Positions 44,068 through 52,440 of a DNA stretch of 64,000 nt are shown here, one piece after another. The notes under the pieces were generated by a model that had not been told where the DNA came from, did not search any database, and saw only the letters and a program-made list of their open reading frames with translations. Source of the DNA: Hyphomicrobium_A sp963726795 (GTDB lineage: Bacteria > Pseudomonadota > Alphaproteobacteria > Rhizobiales > Hyphomicrobiaceae); assembly GCA_963726795.1 (NCBI GenBank), contig CAVSDD010000004.1, positions 744,001-808,000 on the forward strand, written 5' to 3'. The position numbers and the translations under genes are program-made. How positions within the stretch are numbered: the first letter of the stretch is position 1; the number at the start of each line of letters is the position of its first letter.

Positions 44068-44958
44068 ATGGCAGGGCTCAGCGGCAAGACGCTTTTCATC
44101 ACCGGGGCCAGTCGCGGCATCGGTTTAGCGATCGCCAAGCGCGCCGCTGCCGATGGAGCCAACATAGCTATCGTCGCCAAGACGCAAGAGCCTCATCCCA
44201 AGCTCGAAGGAACGATTGAGACGGCGATGGCCGAGATCGAAGCCGCTGGCGGGCGCGCGCTTGGCTTACCCTGCGACATCCGGTTTGAGGAGGAAGTGGA
44301 GCGCGCAGTGGTTGCCACGGTGTCAAAGTTCGGCGGCATTGATATCTGCGTCAACAACGCGAGCGCCCTGGCGCTCACCGGTATTGATGCAACGCCGATG
44401 AAGCGCTTCGATCTTCTCATGTCGGTCAACGCGCGCGGCACCTACCTGTGCACCAAGCTCTGCCTGCCGCATCTGCGCAAGGCTGCCAATCCGCACGTGC
44501 TCATGCTTTCCCCTCCGCTCGAGTTGCGCCCCGATTGGTTTGCAGGCCATCTCGCGTACTCGATGGCGAAGTACGGGATGAGCCTGTGCGTGCTGGGCCT
44601 CGCCGAAGAGCTGAAAGCGGACGGCATCGCGGTCAATGCCCTGTGGCCGCGCTCGACGATTGCGACCGCGGCGATCCGCAACGTGCTGGGCGGGGAACGC
44701 GTCTGGCGCATGAGCCGCAAGCCCGACATCGTCGCCGACGCCGCCCACCTCGTATTTGCGCAGCCGGCCAAGACATTCACCGGCAATTTTCTGATCGACG
44801 ACAGCTTCCTCTACGAGACCGGCGGGGTGAAGGATTTTGCCAGATACTCCGTCGAGCCCGGCACGCCGCTCGCGCCCGACTTCTTCGTGCCGGATACGCC
44901 CCCGCCTCCTCCTGGGGTCATCATCGCGAAGAATTTACGCTTTGACGGCTTGCGCTAG
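44068..44958 (+). CDS. SDR family oxidoreductase, HSDL2-like
   Basis: 296 residues from the ATG at 44068. The frame opens far upstream only because of the frameshifts in the previous gene. TLFITGASRGIGLAIAKRAA is the cofactor loop. VNNASALALTGID, a catalytic Tyr in YSMAKYGMSLCVLG and a Lys four residues later are present. PLSPPLEL-type sequence (MLSPPLELRPDWF) and AVNALWPRSTIATAAI resemble HSDL2-type SDRs, which lack a known substrate. The C-terminal VPDTPPPPPGVI is an odd Pro run. Eight bases follow the previous gene. Confidence 0.88.
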   Translation: MAGLSGKTLFITGASRGIGLAIAKRAAADGANIAIVAKTQEPHPKLEGTIETAMAEIEAAGGRALGLPCDIRFEEEVERAVVATVSKFGGIDICVNNASALALTGIDATPMKRFDLLMSVNARGTYLCTKLCLPHLRKAANPHVLMLSPPLELRPDWFAGHLAYSMAKYGMSLCVLGLAEELKADGIAVNALWPRSTIATAAIRNVLGGERVWRMSRKPDIVADAAHLVFAQPAKTFTGNFLIDDSFLYETGGVKDFARYSVEPGTPLAPDFFVPDTPPPPPGVIIAKNLRFDGLR

Positions 44959-45027
44959 CCCTTTTGAGGGATCGCGCTAAGATCACGGCTTGAATATACG
45001 AGCCGTCAAATAGAAGCCCGATCCTGA

Positions 45028-45972
45028 ATGGCCACGCTCCTCGTCACGCACCCGTCTTTCGTCAACCACGACACCGGCCCCGGCCATCCCGAGCGTCCCG
45101 ATCGTATGCGGGCGATCGACAAGGTCCTGGCGCACGATGCGTTCAAGGATCTCGTGCGCGAGGAAGCTCCGCTGCGCGATGACCTTGAGGAGCACATCCT
45201 TGCGGCGCATCCCAAAGCGTTCCTCGATGATATCCGCGCGATCGCCACGGGCCCGATCAACGGCACGCGACACATCGACGGCGATACCGTCATCTCGAAA
45301 GGCTCCTGGGAGGCGGCACAGCGCGCGGTCGGCGCGGGCCTGCATGCGGTCGATGCCGTCATGTCGGGGCGAGCCGCCAACGCCTTTTGCCAGGTGCGCC
45401 CGCCGGGCCACCACGCCGAGGCCAATCGCGCGATGGGCTTTTGCCTGTTCTCGAACGCGGCGATCGCGGGGCTTTACGCACGCGCAAAGCACGGCGCGGA
45501 GCGTATTGCGGTTGTCGATTTCGACGTTCATCACGGAAATGGAACGCAGGACATCTTCTGGTCGGATAAAGATTTGTTCTACGGCTCGACGCACCAGATG
45601 CCGCTCTTTCCCGGCACCGGGGCCTTGAAGGAAACGGGTGTCGGCAACATCTTCAACGCGCCGTTGCACGCCGGCGACGGCGGCGAGCAGTTCCGCGAGG
45701 CGTTCGAATCGCGCATTCTCCCCAGCTTGCGCAACTTCGGCCCCGACCTGGTGGTAATCTCGGCGGGCTTCGACGCACACCGCGCCGATCCGCTGGCAAA
45801 TCTGCAGCTCGTCGAGGCCGATTTCATGTGGGCGACGGAAAAGCTCGCCGACATGGCGAAGCGGCACGCCAAAGGTCGCGTGGTCTCGATGCTGGAAGGC
45901 GGGTACGACCTGACGGCCTTGGCGCGATCGGTAGCCGTGCACGTCAAGACGCTGATGGACGTTGGCGCGTGA
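45028..45972 (+). CDS. Histone deacetylase family protein
   Basis: 314 residues. HPERPDRMRAID, the His pair RPPGHHAE (about 129-136), the metal block DFDVHHGNGTQDIF and SAGFDAHRADPLANLQL match the zinc-dependent class II HDAC/acetylpolyamine amidohydrolase fold. Bacterial members deacetylate polyamines, acetoin-related compounds or proteins. It is followed by xseB after 31 bases, as in many Rhizobiales, and dxs and tlyA lie further on. Confidence 0.93.
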   Translation: MATLLVTHPSFVNHDTGPGHPERPDRMRAIDKVLAHDAFKDLVREEAPLRDDLEEHILAAHPKAFLDDIRAIATGPINGTRHIDGDTVISKGSWEAAQRAVGAGLHAVDAVMSGRAANAFCQVRPPGHHAEANRAMGFCLFSNAAIAGLYARAKHGAERIAVVDFDVHHGNGTQDIFWSDKDLFYGSTHQMPLFPGTGALKETGVGNIFNAPLHAGDGGEQFREAFESRILPSLRNFGPDLVVISAGFDAHRADPLANLQLVEADFMWATEKLADMAKRHAKGRVVSMLEGGYDLTALARSVAVHVKTLMDVGA

Positions 45973-46003
45973 ACGCGAGAGCAGAATTTTCAGGATGCAC
46001 GAA

Positions 46004-46282
46004 ATGAGCGTCGCCAAGACAAGCGCCAAGCACGCCGACGTCAAGGAGATGACGTTCGAGCGCGCGCTGAAGGAGCTCGAGTCGATCGTGAACCGGCTCG
46101 AGCGCGGCGACGTCGAGCTGGAAGAGTTGATCACGATCTATGAGCGCGGTGAGGTTTTGAAGGAGCACTGCGAGCGCCTCTTGAAGCAGGCCGAGGCGCG
46201 TGTCGAAAAGCTCACCTTTGCCGCCGATGGCACCCCTAAAGGCGCGACGCCGTTGGATCCCAAGTCGGATCCCCAACAGTAG
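46004..46282 (+). CDS. xseB: Exodeoxyribonuclease VII small subunit
   Basis: 92 residues from the ATG at 46004, with CAGGA eight bases upstream. An ATG at 45995 is the alternative. FERALKELESIVNRLERGDV and LEELITIYERGEVLKEHCER match XseB. It binds XseA (not in this window) to form the single-strand exonuclease VII. The C-terminal 22 residues (AADGTPKGATPLDPKSDP) are a disordered tail. Confidence 0.95.
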   Translation: MSVAKTSAKHADVKEMTFERALKELESIVNRLERGDVELEELITIYERGEVLKEHCERLLKQAEARVEKLTFAADGTPKGATPLDPKSDPQQ

Positions 46283-46551
46283 CGCTCGGCTCCCGGACGA
46301 GGGGCTAAGATTCCAAGTCCACCAAAGCGTTGGTACACGCACGGCCGCAGATTGCCGGCGCACCTTGAGCGCGGGGGGACGGTTCGTGCGCAAAATTTGA
46401 TCGCCCATTGCATCCCCTCTGGTCGCGGAACGTGCGCCAAATCCCTGGTGTGCGACATGCAACCCGGATAGTCTTTCCCGATGCCTCGGGGTGCACCTCG
46501 ACTGATCGAGGGCTGACTTTTGGAGGCAGTTGAGTAGGGAAGGGGAAAGTC

Positions 46552-46725
46552 ATGAAGGTTGCTGTGAAAGGTTTGGGCGCCCTGGTCGCGAGCGCGCTGG
46601 TGTTGGGGATGCTGACCACTGCTCCCGCTAGCGCTGGGGACAGGGTCTTCAAGGACATCTGCAAGCGGATCGACGGCGATCTGCGGCGGCTCGATAAAGA
46701 GCTGTTCGGCTGGATGAAGCGCTGA
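46552..46725 (+). CDS. Small exported protein, leader related to that of the 47.5-kb gene
   Basis: 57 residues: ATG at 46552, TGA at 46723-46725. GGGAAGGGGAAAG precedes the start. The 28-residue signal peptide begins MKVAVKGLGALVASALVL and ends PASA. The mature 29 residues are GDRVFKDICKRIDGDLRRLD and a short basic/aromatic end, with one Cys. The signal peptide aligns without gaps with the one at 47538, sharing MK, VKGL, AL and PASA. Function unknown. Too short to appear in many automated calls. Confidence 0.75.
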   Translation: MKVAVKGLGALVASALVLGMLTTAPASAGDRVFKDICKRIDGDLRRLDKELFGWMKR

Positions 46726-46811
46726 TTATTTCGAGCCGTCGGGTCCGTCGGGGCGAAGCTCGGGCGGACCCGATTGTATCTTTCGGCCGGACTTTGCCGC
46801 GTCGCTAAACC

Positions 46812-47321
46812 TCAAATCTTGCGGCTGTCGTAGGCCCAATGCAGCAGCGCTTGGCGCTGGCGCTTTCTGCACATCACGTCGCCCCGCTCGCAGTTACGCT
46901 CGATCTGGCGCACATGGCGGCGCATTGCCTTCCAGCGTTTGATCTGACGCGCGTCCTCCTCCGGCGTGCGCCGCCCGAGATAATAGCGGCAATACCATTG
47001 GAACCAGCCGCGCGGATCATCGGGGTGGAGCCAGCCCTTGCGCTGCCACTCCGATAGCGGCTGGCTCGCGTCGGTGCCGAAGTAATTGAGCCGGCAGTCG
47101 CGCTTGTCCGTCGCCAGCTTGGCACGGGTGAACCAGCTCTTGGGAAATTCGTTCTTCCCGTCGGTCATGTACTTGCCGCAGAAAATTCCGAGCTGCAGCA
47201 TTTGAGCAGGGGTCAGCTCGGGCTTGAACTCAGGATCGAAGTTGCGGCCCTGTGGTGCAGAGAGCGTATAGCGGTAGCCCCGCTGCATCAGATCATTGAC
47301 TAAAATTGTCCGTTTTCGCAT
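46812..47321 (-). CDS. Protein of unknown function, basic and aromatic-rich
   Basis: 169 residues with no signal peptide or membrane helix. It is rich in Arg, Trp, Tyr and Cys: LGIFCGKYMTDGKNEFPKSW, LSEWQRKGWLHPDDPRGWFQ, WYCRYYLGRRTPEEDARQIK and ERNCERGDVMCRKRQRQALL. The C-terminal half is highly basic and might bind nucleic acid. I do not recognise the family. It sits between the two small exported genes on the opposite strand. Confidence 0.8.
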   Translation of the reverse strand: MRKRTILVNDLMQRGYRYTLSAPQGRNFDPEFKPELTPAQMLQLGIFCGKYMTDGKNEFPKSWFTRAKLATDKRDCRLNYFGTDASQPLSEWQRKGWLHPDDPRGWFQWYCRYYLGRRTPEEDARQIKRWKAMRRHVRQIERNCERGDVMCRKRQRQALLHWAYDSRKI

Positions 47322-47537
47322 CGCCGCTCCATGTCGACGCTACGCTACTGCCTTAAAAAAACACGTCAATTGGCGCTTTGGAGAGGATTGCAATCGTGCA
47401 GCGTTGAGCGTCCACAGGCGGGGCTAGCGCGGCGTGGCCAAGCCTTGTAGGTTGCCGCCGTCCTCAGGGGGGCTTCGAGACTTTGGTCCTTTAGCCGAGA
47501 CTTGAGGACGCGTGTTCGTAAAATGGGAGAACTAAAG

Positions 47538-47705
47538 ATGAAGTTCGGCGTCAAAGGACTTGCAGCTCTGTTGAGCAGCATCGCCATCATGAGCGCAATG
47601 GCTGCTACGCCTGCCAGCGCTTGTCATTGGAAGCGTGGTTGCCACGGCTGCCATCATAAGGCCCATTGCGGCCATCACCATAGGCACCACCGCTGCGGCT
47701 GGTAA
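47538..47705 (+). CDS. Small exported His/Cys-rich protein
   Basis: 55 residues from the ATG at 47538, with GGGAGAACTAAAG upstream. The signal peptide (28 residues, MKFGVKGLAALLSS to PASA) resembles that at 46552. The mature 27 residues, CHWKRGCHGCHHKAHCGHHH and a few more, hold nine His and five Cys, which suggests metal binding. The start codon further upstream at 47502 has no ribosome site. A strong terminator follows. Probably a periplasmic or secreted metal-binding peptide, but this is inference from composition only. Confidence 0.78.
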   Translation: MKFGVKGLAALLSSIAIMSAMAATPASACHWKRGCHGCHHKAHCGHHHRHHRCGW

Positions 47706-47733
47706 GAGCCTAAGGTCGATACAAGCAAATGCG

Positions 47734-47767
47734 GCGCGGCTCCCCCGGAGCCGCGCTCTTGTTTTTT
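47734..47767 (+). terminator. Rho-independent terminator after the His/Cys-rich gene
   Basis: A 9-bp stem GCGCGGCTC/GAGCCGCGC with a 5-base loop, then TCTTGTTTTTT. It separates the small gene from dxs. Confidence 0.9.
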
Positions 47768-47929
47768 GGGGCCAGCGCGGCGTTTTATGCTCTCTTGCGA
47801 CGGCCCCCGAGTGTGACATAACCCAAGGGTGGCAGAGCGAGAGCGCTCGCCGAAACCGGATGCTCCAAGTCTGGCCGCTCCATTTTTGGGCGGCAAAGCC
47901 TGGATGGCCCAAGTCTGGATGCCCCGCTC

Positions 47930-49852
47930 GTGACCAAGGACTCCATCACCCCTTTGCTCGATCGCGTGAAATCTCCTGAGGATCTGCGCGCGTTACCTGA
48001 AGCCGATTTGCCGCAACTCGCCGCCGAATTGCGCCAGGAAACGATCGATGCGGTTTCTGTAACAGGCGGCCACCTCGGAGCCGGTCTCGGCGTAGTGGAG
48101 CTGACTGTTGCTCTCCACTACCTGTTCGATACCCCGCGCGATCGCCTTGTCTGGGACGTGGGACATCAAACTTACCCGCACAAAATCCTAACGCGCCGCC
48201 GCGACCGCATCCGCACCCTGCGCCAACCGGGCGGGTTGTCTGGCTTCACCAAGCGCAGCGAGAGCGAGTACGACCCGTTCGGCGCGGCTCACTCCTCCAC
48301 GTCGATTTCAGCCGGGCTCGGCATGGCGGTCGCACGCGACCTTGCAGGCCGGGACAACAATGTCGTGTGCGTGATCGGCGACGGTGCCATGTCGGCTGGC
48401 ATGGCCTACGAAGCGATGAATAACGCCGGCGCGCGCGATGAGCGCCTCATCGTGGTCCTGAACGACAACGACATGTCGATCGCGCCGCCGACGGGTGCGC
48501 TCAGTGCCTACCTTGCACGCATCACCTCGAGCGGCACCTATCTCTACCTGCGCGATATCGCAAAGCAGCTGGCAAAGCAGCTCCCCAAGAGCTGGGAGCG
48601 GCGCGCGGCGCGCATGGAGGAATATACGCGCCACCTATGGCAGGGCGGGGCCTGGTTCGAGGAACTGGGCTTCTATTACGTCGGCCCCATCGACGGGCAC
48701 AACTTCGATCACCTGCTGCCGGTGTTGCGCAACGTGCGCGACGCCAAGGTCGGTCCGGTCCTCGTCCACGTCGTCACCAAAAAAGGGAAGGGCTACGCGC
48801 CTGCGGAGGCATCCGACGACAAATATCACGGCGTCGCCAAGTTCAATGTCGTCACGGGAGCGCAGGTCAAGCCCGTTCCCAATGCGCCGAGCTTCACTAA
48901 GGTATTCGCCGAAAGCCTCATCGCTGAGGCGCGCAAGGACGACAAGATTGTCGCCATAACGGCCGCCATGCCCGACGGCACGGGCCTCGACCTGTTCGGC
49001 AAGGAATTCCCGGATCGCACCTTCGACGTCGGTATCGCCGAGCAGCACGCGGTGACCTTCGCTGGTGGCCTCGCATCGGAAGGCCTGAAGCCGTTTGCGG
49101 CGATCTATTCGACCTTCCTGCAGCGCGCCTACGATCAGGTCGTGCACGACATCGCGATTCAACGCTTGCCCGTGCGCTTTGCTCTCGATCGCGCCGGGCT
49201 CGTCGGGGCGGACGGGCCGACGCATGCGGGATCGTTCGACTTGGCCTATCTCGGATGCCTCCCGGGTTTCGTCATCATGGCGCCGGCGGACGAGGCCGAG
49301 CTCAAGCATATGGTCGCGACTGCGGCCGCCATCGACGACGGCCCGAGCGCGGTGCGATATCCGCGCGGGGAAGGCACCGGCATCGACATGCCGCAGGAAG
49401 GCGTTCCGCTGCCGATCGGCAAGGGCCGCATCCTGCGCGAGGGCACTGCGGTGGCGCTGCTGTCGCTGGGCACGCGGGCAGCCGAGTGCCTGAAGGCTGC
49501 CGACCAGCTTGCCGCCTTCGGCCTTTCGACCACGGTCGCCGACGCGCGCTTCGCAAAACCGATCGACGAGGACCTCGTGCGCCGGCTCGCACAGAATCAC
49601 GAGGTGCTGGTCACGGTGGAGGAAGGCTCGATCGGTGGATTCGGCAGCCACGTGCTGCAGTTCCTTGCCACGAGCGGCCTGCTCGATCGCGGGCTCAAGG
49701 TGCGCACCATGGCGCTGCCCGATACCTTCATCGATCAGGACAAGCCCGAGCGGATGTACGAGATCGCTGGCCTGTCGGCCTCGGGCATCGTCGCGACCGT
49801 GCTGGCGGCGCTCGGTCGCGAGACACTGACGGGCGAAGCCAGCCGCGCTTAG
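47930..49852 (+). CDS. dxs: 1-deoxy-D-xylulose-5-phosphate synthase
   Basis: 640 residues. The thiamine-diphosphate motif is CVIGDGAMSAGMAYEAMNNA. SVTGGHLGAGLGVVELTVAL, YDPFGAAHSSTSISAGLGMA, the pyrimidine-domain DVGIAEQHAVTFAGGLASEG and DRAGLVGADGPTHAGSFD are all conserved. It condenses pyruvate and glyceraldehyde 3-phosphate, the first step of the MEP isoprenoid pathway. The start is GTG at 47930 with no clear ribosome site, yet the N-terminal sequence fits the family. Usually it lies close to xseB; here about 1.65 kb intervene. Confidence 0.96.
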   Translation: MTKDSITPLLDRVKSPEDLRALPEADLPQLAAELRQETIDAVSVTGGHLGAGLGVVELTVALHYLFDTPRDRLVWDVGHQTYPHKILTRRRDRIRTLRQPGGLSGFTKRSESEYDPFGAAHSSTSISAGLGMAVARDLAGRDNNVVCVIGDGAMSAGMAYEAMNNAGARDERLIVVLNDNDMSIAPPTGALSAYLARITSSGTYLYLRDIAKQLAKQLPKSWERRAARMEEYTRHLWQGGAWFEELGFYYVGPIDGHNFDHLLPVLRNVRDAKVGPVLVHVVTKKGKGYAPAEASDDKYHGVAKFNVVTGAQVKPVPNAPSFTKVFAESLIAEARKDDKIVAITAAMPDGTGLDLFGKEFPDRTFDVGIAEQHAVTFAGGLASEGLKPFAAIYSTFLQRAYDQVVHDIAIQRLPVRFALDRAGLVGADGPTHAGSFDLAYLGCLPGFVIMAPADEAELKHMVATAAAIDDGPSAVRYPRGEGTGIDMPQEGVPLPIGKGRILREGTAVALLSLGTRAAECLKAADQLAAFGLSTTVADARFAKPIDEDLVRRLAQNHEVLVTVEEGSIGGFGSHVLQFLATSGLLDRGLKVRTMALPDTFIDQDKPERMYEIAGLSASGIVATVLAALGRETLTGEASRA

Positions 49853-49882
49853 TCGTTTCGCGGCGCCTGCTCGCCGCGTCGT

Positions 49883-50380
49883 CTATTCAACCGTGATCGT
49901 CACCACCTCCGACTGCACCGGCGGGACGAATGGGATGTGGCTCTTGTCGGCGAACACATCCTGCAGGGTGTGCTTTCCGGGGGAGAGCTCGACCTGCCCT
50001 TCCGTCTGCGCTTTGCCATAGTGGATATGGTTGGCATCGGCCGGCACCGGTGCGCCGGAATTGTCAGGCTGGGCGTCGATCAGTAGATGATGGTGGCCGC
50101 TGTTGGGCGTATCGCTGCCAGCCGGCGCCAGCACCATGCCTTCGACGTTGAATTTCACGGTGACGGGGCTTTTCACGGTCGCGCCGTCCTTGGGCTCGGT
50201 GATAAAGACCTTCGCACCCGCCGGAGATGGCGTGCGAGCCTCATCGCCGGGCTTCGGCGCGTTTTTCAATTCCGCTGTCGGCGACGCGCCGTTGTCGGCT
50301 TCTTTCTTTGCCGGCGAGCCACTATCGCCGCAGGCTGCGAGCGACAGCACCACGAGTGTGGCGAGGATTGCGCGTTTCAT
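49883..50380 (-). CDS. Lipoprotein with DUF4399 domain
   Basis: 165 residues from the ATG at 50380, with GGAGGAACCCAC upstream. The lipobox LAAC (Cys17) follows MKRAILATLVVLSL, so the protein is lipid-anchored. A Pro/Ala/Glu linker leads to the domain (about 55-165): FITEPKDGATVKSPVTVKFN, SGHHHLLIDAQPDNSGAPVP and LSPGKHTLQDVFADKSHIPF, typical of DUF4399. The His cluster could bind metal. Function unknown. It is convergent with dxs and divergent from tlyA. Confidence 0.9.
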   Translation of the reverse strand: MKRAILATLVVLSLAACGDSGSPAKKEADNGASPTAELKNAPKPGDEARTPSPAGAKVFITEPKDGATVKSPVTVKFNVEGMVLAPAGSDTPNSGHHHLLIDAQPDNSGAPVPADANHIHYGKAQTEGQVELSPGKHTLQDVFADKSHIPFVPPVQSEVVTITVE

Positions 50381-50448
50381 GTGGGTTCCTCCATATGCGG
50401 GGGGCGGGGGCTGAGCAGCTTCGGCTAGAGTAGCGTACACTTTGAGAC

Positions 50449-51188
50449 ATGCGAAAGCGATTGGATCTCGCCCTAGTGCAGCGCGGCCTCGTACCGAGCC
50501 GGTCGCGCGCGCAAGATCTTATTAGGGACGGCAAGGTGCTCGTCGATCACAAAGTTTGCACCAAGACGAGCGCCGAGGTGGATGCGCGTCAATTGCTCGC
50601 GCTCCATGCAGATGCTCCGCGTGGCGTATCGCGCGGTGCCACGAAGCTCGTGGCGGCGCTAAAGGATTTCGGTTTTGATCCGCGCGGGCGCATCGCGCTC
50701 GACGTCGGCGCCTCCACGGGTGGCTTCACGGAAGTGCTGCTCGAATGTGGTGCCGCGAAAGTCTATGCGGTCGATGTCGGCCATGATCAGCTGCATGAGC
50801 GTTTGCGCAGCGATCAGCGCGTTGTTTCGCTCGAGGGCTGCGACGCGCGCCAACTATCGCCTGCCATCGTGCCCGAGCCCGTCGCGGCGATCGCCGCGGA
50901 TCTGAGCTTCATCTCGATCACCAAGGCGCTTGCCCCCGCGCTCGCACTTGCCGCGCCGGGCGCTTGGCTCGTCTTGCTGATCAAGCCCCAGTTCGAGGTC
51001 GGCCGCGAACGCATCGGCAAGGGTGGCATCGTTCGCGACGCCGACGCGCGTCGGGTGGCGGTCGAGACTGTTACCGCCTGGCTGGCGAAAATTCCCGGCT
51101 GGCGCATCGTCAAGGTGATCACCTCGCCGATCAAGGGGTCGGCTCAGGTAACGAGGAGTTCCTGCTGGGCGCGGTCTACGATGGGTGA
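50449..51188 (+). pseudogene. tlyA: TlyA-family rRNA 2'-O-methyltransferase with a frameshift near the 3' end
   Basis: An S4 RNA-binding domain (MRKRLDLALVQRGLVPSRSR) precedes an FtsJ-like domain with ALDVGASTGGFTEVLLECGA. Near 51140 the frame breaks: VITSPIKGS continues one frame over as GSGNEEFLLGAVYDG and stops at 51186-51188. A single missing G in the run AAGGGGTCGG would restore it, so the protein would be about 247 residues. TlyA methylates ribosomal RNA ribose. In the sequence as given, the frame instead runs on into the next gene (to 52419), a false fusion. A sequencing error is likely. Confidence 0.85.
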
Positions 51189-52419
51189 CAACTTGGGGCT
51201 CGATATTTCGCGGTTGGGTGCGCAGGGCGACGGCATCGCCGACACGCCGATGGGCCCGGTGTATGTGCCCTATGTGCTGCCCGGCGAGCAGGTGCAGGCG
51301 GAAGTGAAGGGCGACCGCGGGCGGCTCATCGCGGTCATGCGCGCAAGCCGCGAGCGTGTCGCTCCTGTGTGCCGCCACTTTACCCATTGCGGCGGCTGCG
51401 CGTTGCAGCACCTCGAGCGCGGCGCCTACTTGGCCTGGAAGCGCGAGCAGGTGAGTGCTGTGTTCGCGGCGCGCGGGATCGATGCGCCGGTCGCACCCGT
51501 GATCAGCGTCGGGCTTGGTGCAAGGCGGCGGGCGACGTTCTCGGCGCGGCGCACGGGTCGCGGCATGGTGCTCGGCTTCTACGAGGCAAAGGGCCACGAC
51601 ATCGTCGACCTGCACGAATGCCCGGTCACCGCTTCCGCGATCGTGGAGGCGCTGCCGGCCTTGAAGCGTCTCGCCGAGCCGTTAGCCTCGCGACGTCTCG
51701 CGGTGCGCCTCGCCGTGACGCTCGCCGCCAACGGGCTCGACATCGCGATCGAGGATGTGCCCGCCGAGCTTGGCCCTGAGCTGCGCGAGCGGATCGCGCA
51801 CGAGGCGGCGCGGGCCAAGTTTGCGCGTGTGACGCTCGCCGGCGAGACGATCTACCAGAGCACGGTGCCGGCGGTGCGCTTTGGAGCCGCCAACGTCGTG
51901 CTGCCTCCGCGCACATTCTTGCAGGCAGCCCCCGCAGCGGAATCGGAGATGGTGCGGCTGCTGACGACAGCGCTCGCTCCGGCAAAACGCATCGCCGATC
52001 TCTTTTGCGGGCTTGGGACTTTCACGTTTCCTCTGGCCAAGGCCGCTGCGATCCTAGCGGTCGACGGCGATCGCCAGGCGATTGCCTCGCTCGCCAACGC
52101 CGCAAAGCGCACGCCGGGGCTGAAACCCATCGAGACAAAGGTGCGCGATCTCTTCCGCGAGCCGCTGTCGGTGCGCGAGCTCATCGCCTTCGACGCCGTG
52201 GTCTTCGATCCTCCGCGCGCCGGTGCAGCGTCGCAGGCGGTCGCGCTGGCGCAGTCGCAGGTCGCGTTCGTGGCTGCGGTCTCGTGCAACCCAGCGACGC
52301 TCGCGCGCGATGCGCGCATCCTGATCGACGGCGGCTACAAGCTCGAGCGTGTGACGCCGATCGACCAATTCCTCTACTCGCCGCACATCGAGGCGGTCGC
52401 GATTTTTCGGCGAAATTGA
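51181..52419 (+). CDS. TrmA/RlmD-type RNA m5U methyltransferase
   Basis: 412 residues from the ATG at 51181, which overlaps the restored tlyA stop by eight bases. A TRAM-like N-terminus (about 1-55) is followed by 4Fe-4S Cys (CRHFTHCGGCALQHL, plus HECPV). The SAM domain has RIADLFCGLGTFTFPLA, FDAVVFDPPRAGAASQAV and the catalytic Cys motif VSCNPATLARDARIL. It methylates uracil C5 in rRNA or tRNA using SAM; the target is not readable. Probably in one transcript with tlyA. Confidence 0.92.
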   Translation: MGDNLGLDISRLGAQGDGIADTPMGPVYVPYVLPGEQVQAEVKGDRGRLIAVMRASRERVAPVCRHFTHCGGCALQHLERGAYLAWKREQVSAVFAARGIDAPVAPVISVGLGARRRATFSARRTGRGMVLGFYEAKGHDIVDLHECPVTASAIVEALPALKRLAEPLASRRLAVRLAVTLAANGLDIAIEDVPAELGPELRERIAHEAARAKFARVTLAGETIYQSTVPAVRFGAANVVLPPRTFLQAAPAAESEMVRLLTTALAPAKRIADLFCGLGTFTFPLAKAAAILAVDGDRQAIASLANAAKRTPGLKPIETKVRDLFREPLSVRELIAFDAVVFDPPRAGAASQAVALAQSQVAFVAAVSCNPATLARDARILIDGGYKLERVTPIDQFLYSPHIEAVAIFRRN

Positions 52420-52440
52420 TCTAGGGCAGGCCAGCGAGCG

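Noticed and set aside
46305..46664. A 119-residue minus-strand frame
   Set aside because: It overlaps the small exported gene at 46552, which has a better ribosome site and signal peptide.
48635..49651. A 338-residue minus-strand frame within dxs
   Set aside because: Antisense to a highly conserved enzyme, with no independent support.
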